Source: Apoderus coryli
Taxonomy: Eukaryota > Arthropoda > Insecta > Coleoptera > Attelabidae
DNA: 64,000 bases
NCBI GenBank assembly: GCA_911728435.2
Contig: OU452201.1
Span: 15,500,001 to 15,564,000 of the forward strand
Direction of reading: 5' to 3'
Made by a program: the position numbers and the translations under genes. This document shows positions 10,889 to 22,559 of the stretch, piece after piece. Within the stretch, counting starts at the first letter, position 1, and every line of letters starts with the position of its first letter. Under the pieces are notes generated by a model, which was given only the letters and a program-made list of their open reading frames with translations, was not told the DNA's origin and searched no databases.

Positions 10889-12113
10889 GTGAGTTTGGAA
10901 AATCACTTTCAATGTTTTAATCAATACTAGTGTAATTTAAAATCAAGGGAAGTTAGAAATTAGTGATGCCTTATTCCATAGCACATTTGCTTGTAATTAA
11001 AAAATACGTTCATGTACGATACAGTCGCCACTATTTGCTTCGTTGATAGAAAATCTATAGTCTTATATCCTATTCAGATGTTCTGATTCTATCTTAATTT
11101 AGGGAATAATTAAGCGATGCTGTTCATTTCATTATTCACCATAACGTTAACTCTTAAAGATGCCGACCACTTGTGTTGTTACACTATCAATTACAAATCT
11201 TTACCATCAGGGAACGTCTCGTTATTGTGCTAAAGCAGATGCATCATAACCGTGTATATTAGGTTTCAAACTGACTTCGCTGGTGAAATAAAGCTTGTTC
11301 TTTGTCAGCGTATTGGGTAGTTTATGATTGCTGAACAAGAGAATTTGAGGCTCCAAAACTTATAATATATAAATCAATAAATAATTAAATTCCCGAATAT
11401 AAGGTTCATGCGTGATGGGGAAAGGAAAAGTCAGAGGTTTTTAAAACACTTTTTCTACGACTATGCTTTCATTGAGTTATTAAATGACACCTATCAGTAT
11501 TTAACTGAGATTTATTATGATTCAGACTTTCATTAAGAAGCCAATAGAAATACCAGAATTTCAGCTAATTTGTATCATGCGTACTTGACATATTTGTCAA
11601 AATAATGACACTCGTATTTTTACACTCGTGCTTTTAATTTTTATACTGGTGTCTTAGTAGCTGCCATTTAACGCTCATTGTATATATTCCTACTATCTAT
11701 TTTCAACGTGAATTTAATTAAGTTACATCACCCTGTATATGACCAAAACAGGGATATAAATATTATGGTTTAATGTTTTTTTATTTGATGTATCTGCAGA
11801 TGTAATATATTTTCCAATTTTTTGCCTTTCATTAGATCTGTTCTATAAGTTTTTAGAAAGATATGAAATTATATGAGATAATTAATTTTATATTAAAATT
11901 TGAATAAGTATAAGCCAGCCCAACGAATATTCGTATATTGTTTATGACGCATTCTGCTGTGCAGTATAATCTAGTTAGTTTAACTTAATTTTAATTCTGT
12001 CCTGAGAATGCTATTATTACAAGTTACCTATAAAATCCAATTGCCTTTTGATTGTTGTAATTGACAATATTAGTGTTTTTAATATATTATTTTAATTTTA
12101 TGTATTTTTTTAG
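10889..12113 (+). other. goliath intron (1,225 nt)
   Basis: GTGAGT donor and TATTTTTTTAG acceptor. CACCCTGTATA near 11730 is probably the terminus of a nonautonomous DNA element; the rest is unrecognised AT-rich DNA. Confidence 0.7.
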
Positions 12114-12210
12114 GCATGAATTCCACAAGACTTGCATAGACCCTTGGTTGTTAGAACATCGAACGTGTCCAATGTGTAAAATGGATATTTTAACATACTA
12201 TGGATTTGTG
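12114..12210 (+). CDS. gol: goliath exon, second half of the RING-H2 finger
   Basis: The first base completes the split Gly codon. Then come 32 codons: [20 protein letters not shown], then [12 protein letters not shown]. Together with the preceding exon this completes C-x2-C...C-x-H-x2-H-x2-C...C-P-x-C, with the IDPWL and Trp surface typical of E2-binding RING-H2 domains. The last residues YGFV join directly to FTGSQES in the next exon, matching insect goliath. The donor is GTCAGT, weaker than the other donors of the gene. If the intron is retained, the frame continues 12 codons ([12 protein letters not shown]) to a stop at 12247-12249, giving a shorter protein without the serine-rich tail. 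Confidence 0.95.
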
Positions 12211-13995
12211 GTCAGTGTCACATACGATAGAGAAAACTACATATTCTAGTCACAATCTGTAGTAGTTCCTATTAGTAGAAAAGTATTTTGTCTTCTGATT
12301 TTGTTTTTATTTATCGGCAAGATTTTTTTTTGTTGGTATTATAAGTATTGTATTTTACTTGACTATATCTGTGATATAATTAATTTGATTATTTTTTTTT
12401 AACAAAAAGAAATACTGTATATTACTGTAGGTTGTCTTCTTTTAAGTTTAAAATAGCACCACACTTGCACCACAAAATATTACACTTCTACTACACCAAA
12501 ATGGCTTTTAATTCCTTTTACATTGGCAACTTAGCAGTAGATTCAGGTGGAGGTAATTTATTTTTATTTTATTTAATCCTAGTTTTTCACGTTTGTATAA
12601 AGAGGGTACTAAATTCATACACATTTCTTTAAAAATTACCAGGGGATCTATTCTCAAATGGCTATGGAAAATGTTAATTCTACATCGTTTGCATGGACTA
12701 TATCGAACATTAAAATAAAACCGTATTCTTTAAAGTATTGCTAATATTGTTCCGCATGCGAGATATTCTCGTACCTTATTTGACCTATTTTTGAAATCTG
12801 TCACTTGACAAAGCAATTTTCTTCAGGCTAATATTTGTTTCAACTACGTTTAACTTGAATACTTATGTGCCGTTTGATGTTATGTGTTGTTTAAATATTA
12901 TCATTTATTACATGTAACATATTCAACTAGATTTACGTAGGCAAATAAAAAAAAAAGGACTTGAAGTTTTAGTGATTTTTCCTTGAACGATAGATACATA
13001 GTTAATTGATATTATCCACAAGATAATTATGCGTCATTGACATCTCGAAATATCAAATCATTTTAACAACTTTTGATAATGTCGTCCGATCAATGCGTAA
13101 GTCAAGAATTGCAATTTCCATAATTCTTCGAGATTTTATTATCGTGCATGCGATCTACTATAATCGTGATTTGAGAATAGATCCCAGGTGCCATATTTGA
13201 AGATGCTTGTGGTTTTCGAATATTGACCTATTATGTATTAATTTAAAACAGACTAATAGTCATTAGTATATAAAGCCGGCCACAAAAGATGATTTATATT
13301 TTAATATTTAAATTCGGCCTATAAAGAACTGACGAATGCAGATTCTGTTGAGAAGAAAACGGAACTCCCAAACACCTCATAATAAAATGCAGCAGCCAAT
13401 GCCAAGACTACTTAGGGCATGGAATTATGCATAACTGGAAGACACAATGCTTGAAACCAACCAAGTTAATGGAGTTCATCAGAGTCCTGGAAAGCGATGG
13501 GGAGCTGTAACTTGTAAAATACGGAAATGGTACAGAACCATCATCAGCATTCACTCGCTAACGAGTTTGAATTCTCCAACTCAGGGATTTCTGTTGTGAA
13601 CCCTAAGATGGCTGAACAAACCGATCCTCGAGCCGCAAGTCCTGTCACAAAATTGACACACCCAATCACTATCATGCAATCCCTTTTCTTTTCGTATTTT
13701 AGATTCTTTTTTTTTTAGCCTAATACGAAACTTAGGTTAGGAACACTAACGGGACGTCACGGTTGTCGGGTACTTTACAATATGGGTAATACTTATGTGA
13801 TCAGAAGTGTCTTCTCTAGCTTATAAGGTCCCTTCTTTATATAAACAGGTAGATTATTTACTGATTTAAAGCTTATTACAATTTTTAATATTATTATTAA
13901 AATTTGTACCTGCTTGAATTTTTAGTTGCTTACTAACGCTTTAGCACTATTTTTTCAAACTGATTTATGTTGTATATTCTATCAATATGTTTTAG
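12211..13995 (+). other. goliath intron (1,785 nt)
   Basis: Weak GTCAGT donor, TATGTTTTAG acceptor. It contains the 3' end of a non-LTR retrotransposon (13272-13745). An open frame at 12432-12632 (66 codons) has no motif and is probably chance. Confidence 0.65.
13272..13745 (+). mobile_element. 3' end of a non-LTR retrotransposon with zinc-binding C-terminus
   Basis: Around 13333-13500 the plus strand reads DECRFC, then EENGTPKHLIIKC, and later PTKLMEFIRVLESDGEL. This is the C-x2-C...H-x4-C zinc-binding end found after the RNase H domain of R1/I/Jockey-group retrotransposon polymerases, including the usual final 'PtkLleFir' stretch. One in-frame stop interrupts the zinc region. The remainder to about 13745 (ending near TTTTTTTTTAGCCTAATACG) is probably the element's 3' untranslated region. 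It lies sense to goliath inside an intron. Confidence 0.7.
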
Positions 13996-14142
13996 TTTAC
14001 TGGTAGTCAAGAGAGCATATTACAAATAGATAGTCTTGATGATGCAGTGCAAGAGAGTTTGGGCAATACCAGATCTAGTCCACGCAGGGTAGCAGGACTT
14101 AGTCCTTTACCAGAAATTAGAGCAGTTATTATAAATGAACAA
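13996..14142 (+). CDS. gol: goliath exon, cytoplasmic tail part 1
   Basis: Forty-nine codons in phase 0 at both ends. The exon begins FTGSQESILQIDSLDD and includes NTRSSPRRVAGLSPLPEIRA. The sequence following the RING (YGFV|FTGSQESIL) is characteristic of insect goliath and supports the gene name over other RING-H2 ligases. The tail is Ser/Arg/Pro-rich with no fold that I recognise. SSPRR and LSPLP are plausible phosphorylation or docking sites, but that is inference. The acceptor is GTTTTAG and the donor GTACGT. Confidence 0.93.
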
Positions 14143-15203
14143 GTACGTATACTTTTCTTTTATTGAATTCTCCAAATAGTATATACAGGGTGTCATTCAA
14201 TATTTTAGTATTTTCATAAAATGTGTGTATTGTTATTTAACGCTTACGCATTTACGCCACTGTAAAGTTATTTAAAACAGTATTTAATTTAGGGATGTCT
14301 ACAAAATTTACTTAACAAACAGAACACTTACTTGATTTGAAATCGAAGTCTAGGGTCCCCTAAGCCAGCAAAACCTTTAGGGTCGGTAAATCCTGAAACT
14401 ATGCTGACAGCAGATTCTACGGATGACAATACTGTTCTCCAAAGGAAGAAACAACGAGCATGTGATATCTACTTCTTCTTGTGCCTTGTGCTTAGCCGCA
14501 CGTTGGCGGTTGTCTGTGCCCTTCATGCAATGTGTAGAGTGCCGATTTCGTCTCTTCGAAATATGGTGACTGCGTCGCTGATGTTACACTGGTCCCGTAT
14601 GTTTCTTAGCCAGAGTGTTGCTTTCTTCCTGGGCCTCCACGTCCCTCTATTTTTCATTGTAGAATTAGTTTAGGAATGTAATATTTGCCTCCTCTAAGGA
14701 TATGGCCGAGACAGGAGACTTTTCTTTCTTTAACGATGTTAAGTAGTTCTCATTCGTAGTCTGCAGTTCTTAAAATTTCCTCATTCGTTTATGTGTGATC
14801 CATGGCACGCGTAAGAGTCTCCGGAGAGTCCACATTTCAAATGCCTCGATGCGGTTCACGGTTCTGACTTTGAGAGACCACCTTTCTCCGCCGTATAGTA
14901 AGATGGGTCATATGTAACACTTTACTACTCGCAGTCTAAGTGTTAGCGGGAGATGTGACATCAATTTCCTTAAATCATAAAACGTGGAAGTATAATAAAT
15001 TATTATTATTTTAAATAAACAATTAAATATTATCGAAAATTTGTCCATAAATTGAGGTTGGTTTGCCATTACGATTGACGTCTTTTGACGTTTCTGACGA
15101 CGTCATAAGTTAAATATACGTCATTTAATAGGTCATATCTTATAACAAATGTACACGTTGGTAACGAGTCGTAATATCTTTTAATTCTCTATTTTCATTT
15201 TAG
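14143..15203 (+). other. goliath intron (1,061 nt) with an antisense LINE
   Basis: GTACGT donor and TTCATTTTAG acceptor. A CAGGGTGTCATTC element terminus occurs at about 14186, and an antisense LINE piece fills 14330-14955. Confidence 0.7.
14330..14955 (-). mobile_element. C-terminal fragment of a LINE polymerase, decayed
   Basis: Read on the minus strand, the segment contains RIEAFEMWTLRRLLRVPW, the hallmark 'r.eafEmw.wRrmLripW' of the C-terminal region of many animal non-LTR retrotransposon polymerases. Further along come ENYLTSLKKE and then stretches such as SDAVTIFR-like and NRQRAAKHK. These fit the variable end of that protein ('Wlkniredw... fr.A.ski..'). Stops and frame changes show that it is dead. 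It is antisense to goliath and wholly intronic. The 90-codon open frame on the plus strand (14401-14673) is only its shadow. Confidence 0.75.
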
Positions 15204-15470
15204 AGACAGTGCCTATTTGATAGCTCAGCGGACGAAGAAAGCAGTCGTGCTTCAACACCCAACGAAATGACGCCCAGTCTTCCCCATCGTGTTACACCGG
15301 TGCGTCAGGAACTTTGCGTCAGTTGCATAGCGGCTAAAGCAGCTGCAGTAATAGCCGGCAGTAGCAGTAATCAGCAGCAGCAAAAATCATGTACATCGAA
15401 AACGACTAATACTAATAATAAACAGATCCTCACTTTACATAACGATAGTAGTACTGATTCAAATATGTGA
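15204..15470 (+). CDS. gol: goliath terminal exon with stop codon
   Basis: Eighty-eight codons and TGA. It begins RQCLFDSSADEESSRAS and continues with TPNEMTPSLPHRVTPVRQEL, then CVSCIAAKAAAVIAGSSS, a short Gln run, and ends DSSTDSNM. This is a low-complexity Ser/Thr/Asn/Gln-rich tail, as in other goliath proteins. The paired Cys in CVSC and the small hydrophobic helix-like stretch AAKAAAVIAG stand out. The acceptor is TTTTAG. The joined exons in this window encode 260 complete residues from the membrane helix to the C-terminus, fused without any frame break. Confidence 0.93.
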   Translation, partial: RQCLFDSSADEESSRASTPNEMTPSLPHRVTPVRQELCVSCIAAKAAAVIAGSSSNQQQQKSCTSKTTNTNNKQILTLHNDSSTDSNM

Positions 15471-17050
15471 AAAAGTATATAATTTACAGCAATTTCGAAA
15501 CGTGTACATATTTTAGTATAAAATATTGAAACGCCTTTGGTTTTAATGTTAATTTAGATCTGGATCTAAGGGTTGTTATTTAAAAACAAATGATGACAAT
15601 TTAAAAAGTGTGCTATATTTATAATGTATGTTCTACTTTCAGCACTAATTACTAATCGGCTATATTCTGGCTTCTATTTAAAAATTGCTATTGAAACTAC
15701 ACTTTTAAGTAATTATAGTTATTATTGCTTTACTCAAAATAATATATCTTCCCAATATCTAGACTGACACAATTTGAACTGAGATTTGTCATTGGGGATC
15801 GTTATAAAAAGAACATTTTCCTTAAAAATTAAGCGCGCTGGTCAATGTACGTCTCAAAACGAAACAGTTAAGATAAATACCAGAGAAACGATCGATTATT
15901 GGACGAACGGGTGGTTTGACTCGTTGCGTCATCCTCTTTGGACCCGAGGTTTATTAAACTCCAAACGCCTAATAATGGCCACAAAGTTTAGGTTTTCAGT
16001 TTTAATATCTCAGTTTTATGAAATTTTTGATAAAATGGTTTTGTTACCAAAATTGACGTTATCTTCCAAACTATTATTTTTCCTACAGTGGACACTCCCA
16101 AAGGAAAACATTCTTTATGATTTTGCTTATACCAGCATTTTGACCACAAAAATATGTTTTACGTTTCGCACAGTTGGAAGGGTTAGATGAATTTTGTAGG
16201 TCTTACAGTTGTTCCCCGTTGGTAGGAAATGGGCCTGCTTGAGGTTCTAGTTATATTATTTATAACTAAAGTTTCCATGCTATATCAGTTTTCCTGATTT
16301 AGAACGTAATCCAATTCTTGTGAATGATTCATATGTTTTGAATTACTGTTAATATTTTTTAAATAATTTGACTGTTCTAAATTGCTTTCAATCTATACGT
16401 TCTTAAAATTATTGTTTTTGAATATCATTTTGCAGTTTTTGAAATAGAAAATGTGTTTCGAGAATGTAATTATTAGTTTTCTCAATTGTGTACGTTTTCT
16501 CAATAGCACTCAATTTCAACCATTTTGTGGTGATATATTTTTTAAAAATTTAATAACATAAATGCTGATATACCATTAAATCAAGGGCTGTTTCTTCCTT
16601 TGGATCTTCTTAGTAAATCTTAAATTTAAAACCTTTAACTTCTTTAGCATAGATATAGTACCTATGTAATATACTTTAACTTCAATCTAATTTATGTTGA
16701 CTGCCGTTTTCCCAATTTTGTGATATATATACATAGATAAGTTGTCCTGGACATTCTATATTAGTCAAGTGGTGCTTTACTTAATTAGGTTAAGTTTTAA
16801 GTGAAATAACACATAACATTTTATTTTTTTACGAATTCGGGTATATGCCTTGTTTGGAAAATACAAAATTGTTAATTTTTATAGAATGGTGTGAGCAACA
16901 TAAAACAAAAGGTTCGATAAATATAAGGTTTTATCTATGACTTTGACATATAATTTTTTAATAAAGCTGATATCCAGTTTTATAGATAAATCAAGCAGAT
17001 CGCGCACTAAATTTTGCCTTGTATATTTCCAAAATTATAATGTAAAAGGG
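15471..17050 (+). other. Probable goliath 3' untranslated region and flank
   Basis: AT-rich, with several AATAAA-like signals (for example AATAAA at 16961-16966), so the true polyadenylation site cannot be chosen. An open frame at 15786-16190 (134 codons, no good ATG context) follows 315 nt behind the stop. It matches no goliath tail or family that I know and is probably chance. Confidence 0.45.
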
Positions 17051-17585
17051 TTTTCCTACGAGCGTGCGGTAAAGTGCATTTTACCGCATTTTTGTAGTGC
17101 GGAAAGCTGCACTTTTCCGCACTCAGTGCTGTAAAGTTACTTTTCCGCACTGTTTTTAATATTGCTATAATGAATATAGAGTCAGATAGTGCTAGATTTG
17201 TTATAAATCATAAATATTAATAACTGTTTATTGATATTAAAAGAAGAAGTACTTATAGCTTATTTCTATTTATCCAGGAGACAATAATAACCTCTTAAAT
17301 GAACTAAAATTCGAAAATTTTATCATTTTTGTCTTATGACAGATTAATAATAATTGAAATTATTAGGTATAACAGGCATAGTTGATACATTTGTCAATTG
17401 TTGTTACTTGAATTGTCAGTTTGGCAGTTCAGGTTAATAAACAATACACGAGATTTGAAGTGCTCGTAGGAAAAAAATTGTACCTAACACATGTGGAAAG
17501 TGTCTTTTTCGCACTTGACGAATGAACGAACTCCACTTCGCGTCCTCTCGTGCGCAAAAGTACTACTTTCCGCACTTGTTAGGTA
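17051..17585. mobile_element. Nonautonomous element with TTTTCCTACGAGC inverted repeats
   Basis: TTTTCCTACGAGC at 17051 is inverted at 17462-17473 (GCTCGTAGGAAA). Inside the left end, three diverged units of an 18-20 bp motif are arranged in tandem: AAAGTGCATTTTACCGCA, AAAGCTGCACTTTTCCGCAC, AAAGTTACTTTTCCGCAC. A second inverted pair (ACCTAACACATGTGGAAAGTG near 17483 and CTTTCCGCACTTGTTAGGTA near 17565) flanks similar motifs. No coding frame is seen. Confidence 0.5.
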
Positions 17586-20500
17586 AATAACTACTCTTTG
17601 GAAAACATTTTACTGCAATTAAACTGCTAAATTCTGTTTTCTATAATACCGACAAGCCACTATATTTTGCAATTATTAATATTGTGGCACCTGAATTAAC
17701 GGTAGGTTTAATATGATTTTGTAACAAGCACATTTCAAAGGATCTTTCTAACTCTATGCTATCAAGACATACTTTAATTGCATGGTGAATAGAGATAGAG
17801 TTAGTAGGTCCTAAGTTATAGATAGTCGTCAATTTATATACGACAAAAACTATGACAAAACATGGCAATGATACAATTTCAGAAGCTTATAATTGCCGTT
17901 GAGAAATTGATTAAATAAACTCAAATAATTTTTGTTTGTTCCGAACATTTGGTCATTTTGTAAAATGTGTCTAGTATGCTTTAAAATCAACTCAAATCTC
18001 TAAACAAGAACTCTTTTGAATTTGTTGTACTCATGCATAGTAGGTATTTTTAATTTAACAATAAACACAATTTTTAGTAGGTATTTGACAAAGAAAATGC
18101 AAAATTATGTATAATGATATAAAATAATTTAGGCTGTGGACTGTAAAACATGATAATATTTTGTTCAGTTGGTATTATTTCCCTGTACTGAAATTTGTAC
18201 ATCATCATCACAAAAAAGTTACCAATACAGGTGTTTTGTGTCATATTAGCATTAGGATCAATAAGATTAGAAATTAGTTTTGAAATTTAAGTTATTGAGT
18301 AATAGTATTTTTATAGTTATATTGAGTTGTAATCAAATTATGGAATAAAATATTGAAGCAGTATATTATTGCTATTTCAAAATTTGTTTTAATCTAAATT
18401 TTGAAATATAATATAAAAGTGTACATATCTTTCAAATAGTTTGTTTTATTTGTTATACTAAACGTGCAATGATCCATGTGACGTGAATCTAGGCGTATGA
18501 AATTGGCTAATAAAATAAAAACAGATTTTTAACAAATTTGATACAAAACACTTCAGGATATTTCTAGGTGCTGTTTAATGTTTGAAAAACATTGAGCATA
18601 GGCAAGAGGTTTAACGTGTTCAAAAATTTATAGTTCTTAAACATATCCAAAATATTGAATAATTTTTCATTGATTTAATAGAATATAACCTGAAACATTG
18701 AACATAAAAGATAGGCACATAGGCGTTCGAAAAGAGTTTAAAATGAGGTTAAACAAACGATTTTTTTTAAAGAAGAGTAAGTGAAAATATTTATATGTTG
18801 AAAAACTCTTAATAGTTTAATACACATGTTACAAAGTAAAATACGTTTTAACCAGTATTTCAACGTTAGACTGTAGTAGTAATGGATTCAAAATCTGTAA
18901 TAGAGGCTTATGGTTTTTGTATAAATCAATTGTATACCATATAACTAGTAGGAAAAATTGTTCACCCCAAATTTAGGTACTACAATAATTGGCTGTGTTT
19001 TTGTGAATATTTATAGTAAAATTGAATCGAATTTTCTGAACCATTACTGCATATGAAGGAGTAACAGTTGGAAGTATTAATGATAGATAACCTCAATCAA
19101 AGTGTGCCAGAATGTCACGAGTAGTTTCTATGTGATTGTTATGCGCGAATTTACTACGGCTCATTGACGAAAGTAGTGTTTCAGTAACTTTAAGTTAACG
19201 GACTCTTTGACTTCCGGTTACGTTCCAAAAAGCTGTGAATCTTCAATATGTCGATCAGTTTGTGCGTCGATATCAGTCACAACGGGCAGCTTACTTTTTT
19301 AAATTGTGCTAAAGTGTTAGCTGAATACGAAAATTGGAAATATATCGGGCAAGCAGAAATAGAAATAAGGAGAATTTGTTTGATATAGATTTTTATACTG
19401 AAAAAGTTAAAATTTGAATGTGTAGGTTTTTCAAATATGATCTCGGCGTGCTCATATTCATATATTTTAACTGAGTTTGTCCTTGTCTATATTTCAAAAT
19501 TTGGTTCATTCTGTTCATTTTATCTTGTGCCGAGACGAATAGTTGAACTATCTAGTAGTAATGTATCAAATCCTTTTAAAACAGGCAAGTACAAGTTTTT
19601 ACTTGAAAACTCTTTGTATGTATTTAAAACACAGAAGAGATATATAGGTAATATTTAAAGTGAAAAATTACCAAATTTGCAATTATTTAAAATTAAATTA
19701 ATGAGAGAACTTATAGGTACCTAATTATAAGTTATTTAATAAAACACATAGGTAAGTAGTAGAAATTTATCCCAGTCCTTCTTTGAAATGGTAAAATTAA
19801 TAATTGAGACCTTAGAGCGAATGATATTTGCACTAAATACATCTTTGTAATTATGTAATAGCTATGTTCCAGCTTAATAATAGTACGTATATGATTTAAT
19901 AATCATTAAATCATCAAGTAAATTAACTTAAATGTGGAGTAATTTGCTGGGAAAACTTAGACTCCCTCGACGAGTCGCCAGTGAGTTTATCGTGTTAAGC
20001 AACCAAAATGAAGAACACTGACGAAGGTTGATTACTAAAAAACTATTTTCGAAATACCTACTTCGTTTTTTATTATGGGCGTACTTAAACTTTCGGGACT
20101 AGCCGATAAATCTTTTATCTGATTTCGAAAAATGTGCAATAATAGTAAGTAGGTACTGCCTTATCTTTACAAATATAAAAAACTGTAAATGAGTTAATAC
20201 TCATAGTTAATAACAATGATAAACAGGTTAACGATTTGGATTACTTGATAAGGACATCACACATTAATGCAGGATTTGATTATCTGTCAAAAATTAAGTA
20301 AATATGTAAATACGTATACCTACAAACCTACCTGTTTTACATTCGTTAGACTTTCACGTTGACAACGTTCCTATATTTTGTTTTGTAATATAATTAAAGT
20401 AATCCAAAAATAAATATATTGAAAAATTAAAATTTTAAGTATTTTGAAATTCGCGAAAGATATTTAACTCTGTGCAAAGCATAACGGGTCGTTATTCATA

Positions 20501-20587
20501 ACACAGGCTTTGTCGATTTTATATTACCCCTCTAAATACCGTTTTCGAAAATCTAATAATTAGAACAATTATTTTCAGTTTACTTTT
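17586..20587. other. No gene recognised
   Basis: Three kilobases of AT-rich DNA with only short open frames (such as 19437-19658). GC content rises slightly around 19100-19300, but no exon or family motif was readable. Confidence 0.4.
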
Positions 20588-20687
20588 TTGGGGTGTTCGG
20601 TTCTTATAAAACTTTTTTTTCTTTATATAACTTTTTTAAATAAAAACATACGTCATTTATTTTCGTCAATAAATAAACACTAAAAAG

Positions 20688-20735
20688 GTAACAACGACGT
20701 TTCGTCACTAATTAGTAACTTCTTCAGGCTGAACA
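20688..20735 (-). other. Hammerhead-like fold, left arm of foldback
   Basis: Minus strand: CTGAAGA (20727-20721), one extra A, a five-pair stem GTTAC/GTGAC, GAAAC (20703-20699), then GTCGTT. Core C3-U4-G5-A6-N7-G8-A9 is satisfied. Stem I could form about three pairs (AGC with GUU). Confidence 0.45.
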
Positions 20736-20982
20736 TTTTTCTTACACAAATTCCAATACGTCAATAATAAAAAACAACAAACAATTTTATATATTTATAT
20801 ATATTTAAATGTTGTGTTTGTAAACTATAAAGAAAATTGTTTGTTGTTTTTTGATATTGACGTATTACAAACACCACATTTAAAATATTCAAATATATTT
20901 AAATGTTGTGTTTGTAAACTATAAAGAAAATTGTTTGTTGTTTTTGATATTGACGTATTGGAATTTGTGTAAGAAAAATGTT

Positions 20983-21027
20983 CAGCCTGAAGAAGTTAGT
21001 AATTAGTGACGAAACATCGTTGTTACC
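20983..21027 (+). other. Hammerhead-like fold, right arm of foldback
   Basis: Plus strand: CTGAAGA (20987-20993), one extra A, a stem weakened by one change (GTTAG against GTGAC), GAAAC (21011-21015), then ATCGTT. It is the mirror copy of the motif at 20688-20735. Confidence 0.4.
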
Positions 21028-21126
21028 TTTTTAGTGTTTATTTATTGACGAAAATAAATGATGTATGTTTTTATTTAAAAAAGTTATATAAAGAAGAAAT
21101 TTTTTTATAAGAACCGAACACCCCAA

Positions 21127-21789
21127 GAAAAGAGTGAACTGAAAAAAATTAGAATAACGGTTCAAGAATAATAAAAAAATAAATAGAACAATTATTGTCG
21201 TCCTCAAATATGAAAATCTCGGTAAGAAGTGGTCGCTATTTGGATATATGCTCTTCGTTATATAGGAAGGGGTAAGGGGATAATATGTGAAACCATAAAA
21301 TCTTCCCTTGAGTTCACCACTTGTGGACTGATATGAATGTCTGCATTTACAAAATTGTTTACACTATCTCCGGACACTATATGCTTTTCGGGCCTATGTG
21401 CTGTTTACTGTTCCCTATGCTGATATGTTCCAGCCAAATCGATCACAGCGTGCGCAGTCGAATTCCAAAAAGGGTCTGAACTAAACGAGAAAATAAAAGA
21501 TAATATTTCACCAATGGTTGGATAAAATTTAACAATATGGAATTATATTATTTTTTATAATTGATTTCTTAAAGTCTCGTCGGTAGGAAACAAATTTTAA
21601 ATGTTTTGATGGCTCACAGCAATTTATTAGTAGATTTCCTTGAACCCATTAACGCCGAGAATTTGTTTTTTCTTTTTTAAGTATTTCTTCAACAAATGCT
21701 GTCACTGAATATAAATTTAGTATATTTGCAAATAAAAAACAACCCCAAGTGATAGGCGCTTACCATACAATAATAAAAAAAATATATTT
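21127..21789. other. No gene recognised
   Basis: Between the foldback element and the piggyBac relic. The stretch 21240-21480 has somewhat higher GC, but no readable frame longer than a few tens of codons. Confidence 0.4.
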
Positions 21790-21795
21790 ATTTTA

Positions 21796-22095
21796 TTATT
21801 TACAGTGAAAATGAGTTAAAAACTTGTTTTTCATATAGTCTGTGACAGGACGAAGCTTATATATTTTGTCCTTCAACTGATGAATGAAAAATCTGTCACG
21901 CCTCATGGCATCGGCCACCCATTTGCTTTTCATATCAGAATTTTCCCAGTAGTTTTGGATGTAAATGAATTGTAGCAACTCAAAATAAGTATCCCCATAA
22001 ACGTTCTTAGCTCTTCAATTTTTTAAGACAGCGTAATTTCGCGTTTGTTCCAGATTTTGTCCTAATAACTCTTCGTAAAAAACAGCTCTACGCAA
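21796..22095 (-). pseudogene. piggyBac transposase relic
   Basis: On the minus strand, in shifting frames, come FYEELLGQNLEQTRNYA, IEELRTFMGILILS, YWENSDMKSKWVADAMRRDR and IYKLRPVTDYMKNKF. They occur in the same order as the piggyBac family's 'eqTN.YA', 'fiGiliLsGy', 'yW......i...MsrdRF' and 'klrPlid'. The first catalytic Asp region would follow but is not present. At least one frameshift separates the 'ILILS' and 'YWENS' parts, and a deletion follows DRFF. This is a dead N-terminal fragment of a DDE transposase of about 550-600 residues. TTAA ends were not identified. Confidence 0.75.
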
Positions 22096-22312
22096 CTCAA
22101 ATTACTGTACATAGAGAAAACACTCTCGGGGAAAGTATAATTAGGAGGTCCAATGTGAAAAATCAGTTGATTCTAGCTTTGTACAAAATACAATTGGAAT
22201 TCGCTCATGTATTTCCGGATTGAATGTACAGGTAGGTAAATTTATAGTCCTCAATCTGTCTAGGGCCTCCTGTAGTGTAAGACCACTGTCAAGAAAAAAG
22301 TTGTATTACCCG

Positions 22313-22559
22313 CTAACCACCTAGTGGTCCCATATTGGTACAGGAAAAAAAAGCCATGACAGAAAACAACCAAAACAAAAAGGAGACCTTTAGCTTTTTT
22401 GAATGATTCTATTTGCTCCAATTTATTGGCCTCCTCTATTGCCTGATCTACTCCTGCCAGGCTTAGGACTTGATCTTCTTTAAATTGTTTTCCTACATAT
22501 GTTTGTAGTTCTTTTAGTATTAGTGTTATTATTGTTATTATCTTTTTATGTTTCGGGAA
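22313..22559 (-). other. Uncharacterised open frame with charged helical N-part
   Basis: An 81-codon open frame on the minus strand without an obvious ATG. It includes ILKELQTYVGKQFKEDQV, then LAGVDQAIEEANKLEQIESF, then a hydrophobic run LLFVLVVF, ending at a stop at 22313. The Glu/Lys/Gln-rich part looks coding rather than random, and an exon or the end of a transposon ORF are both possible. No family was recognised. It lies 220 bp from the piggyBac relic, in the same orientation. Confidence 0.3.

Larger units (their letters stand above)
20588..21126. mobile_element. Foldback element with hammerhead-like motif in each arm
   Basis: The ends GGGGTGTTCGGTTCTTATAA (from 20590) and ...AAGAACCGAACACCCC (to 21124) are inverted, and the complementarity continues for about 190 bases per arm. 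The middle holds two direct copies of a roughly 50-base block (AATGTTGTGTTTGTAAACTA near 20808 and 20901). Each arm carries a CTGAAGA...GAAAC motif in opposite orientation. No protein is encoded. Confidence 0.75.

Noticed and set aside
14401..14673. 90-codon + strand open frame
   Set aside because: It is the antisense shadow of the LINE fragment on the minus strand.
15786..16190. 134-codon open frame downstream of goliath
   Set aside because: No family motif and poor composition; it lies in the probable 3' untranslated region.
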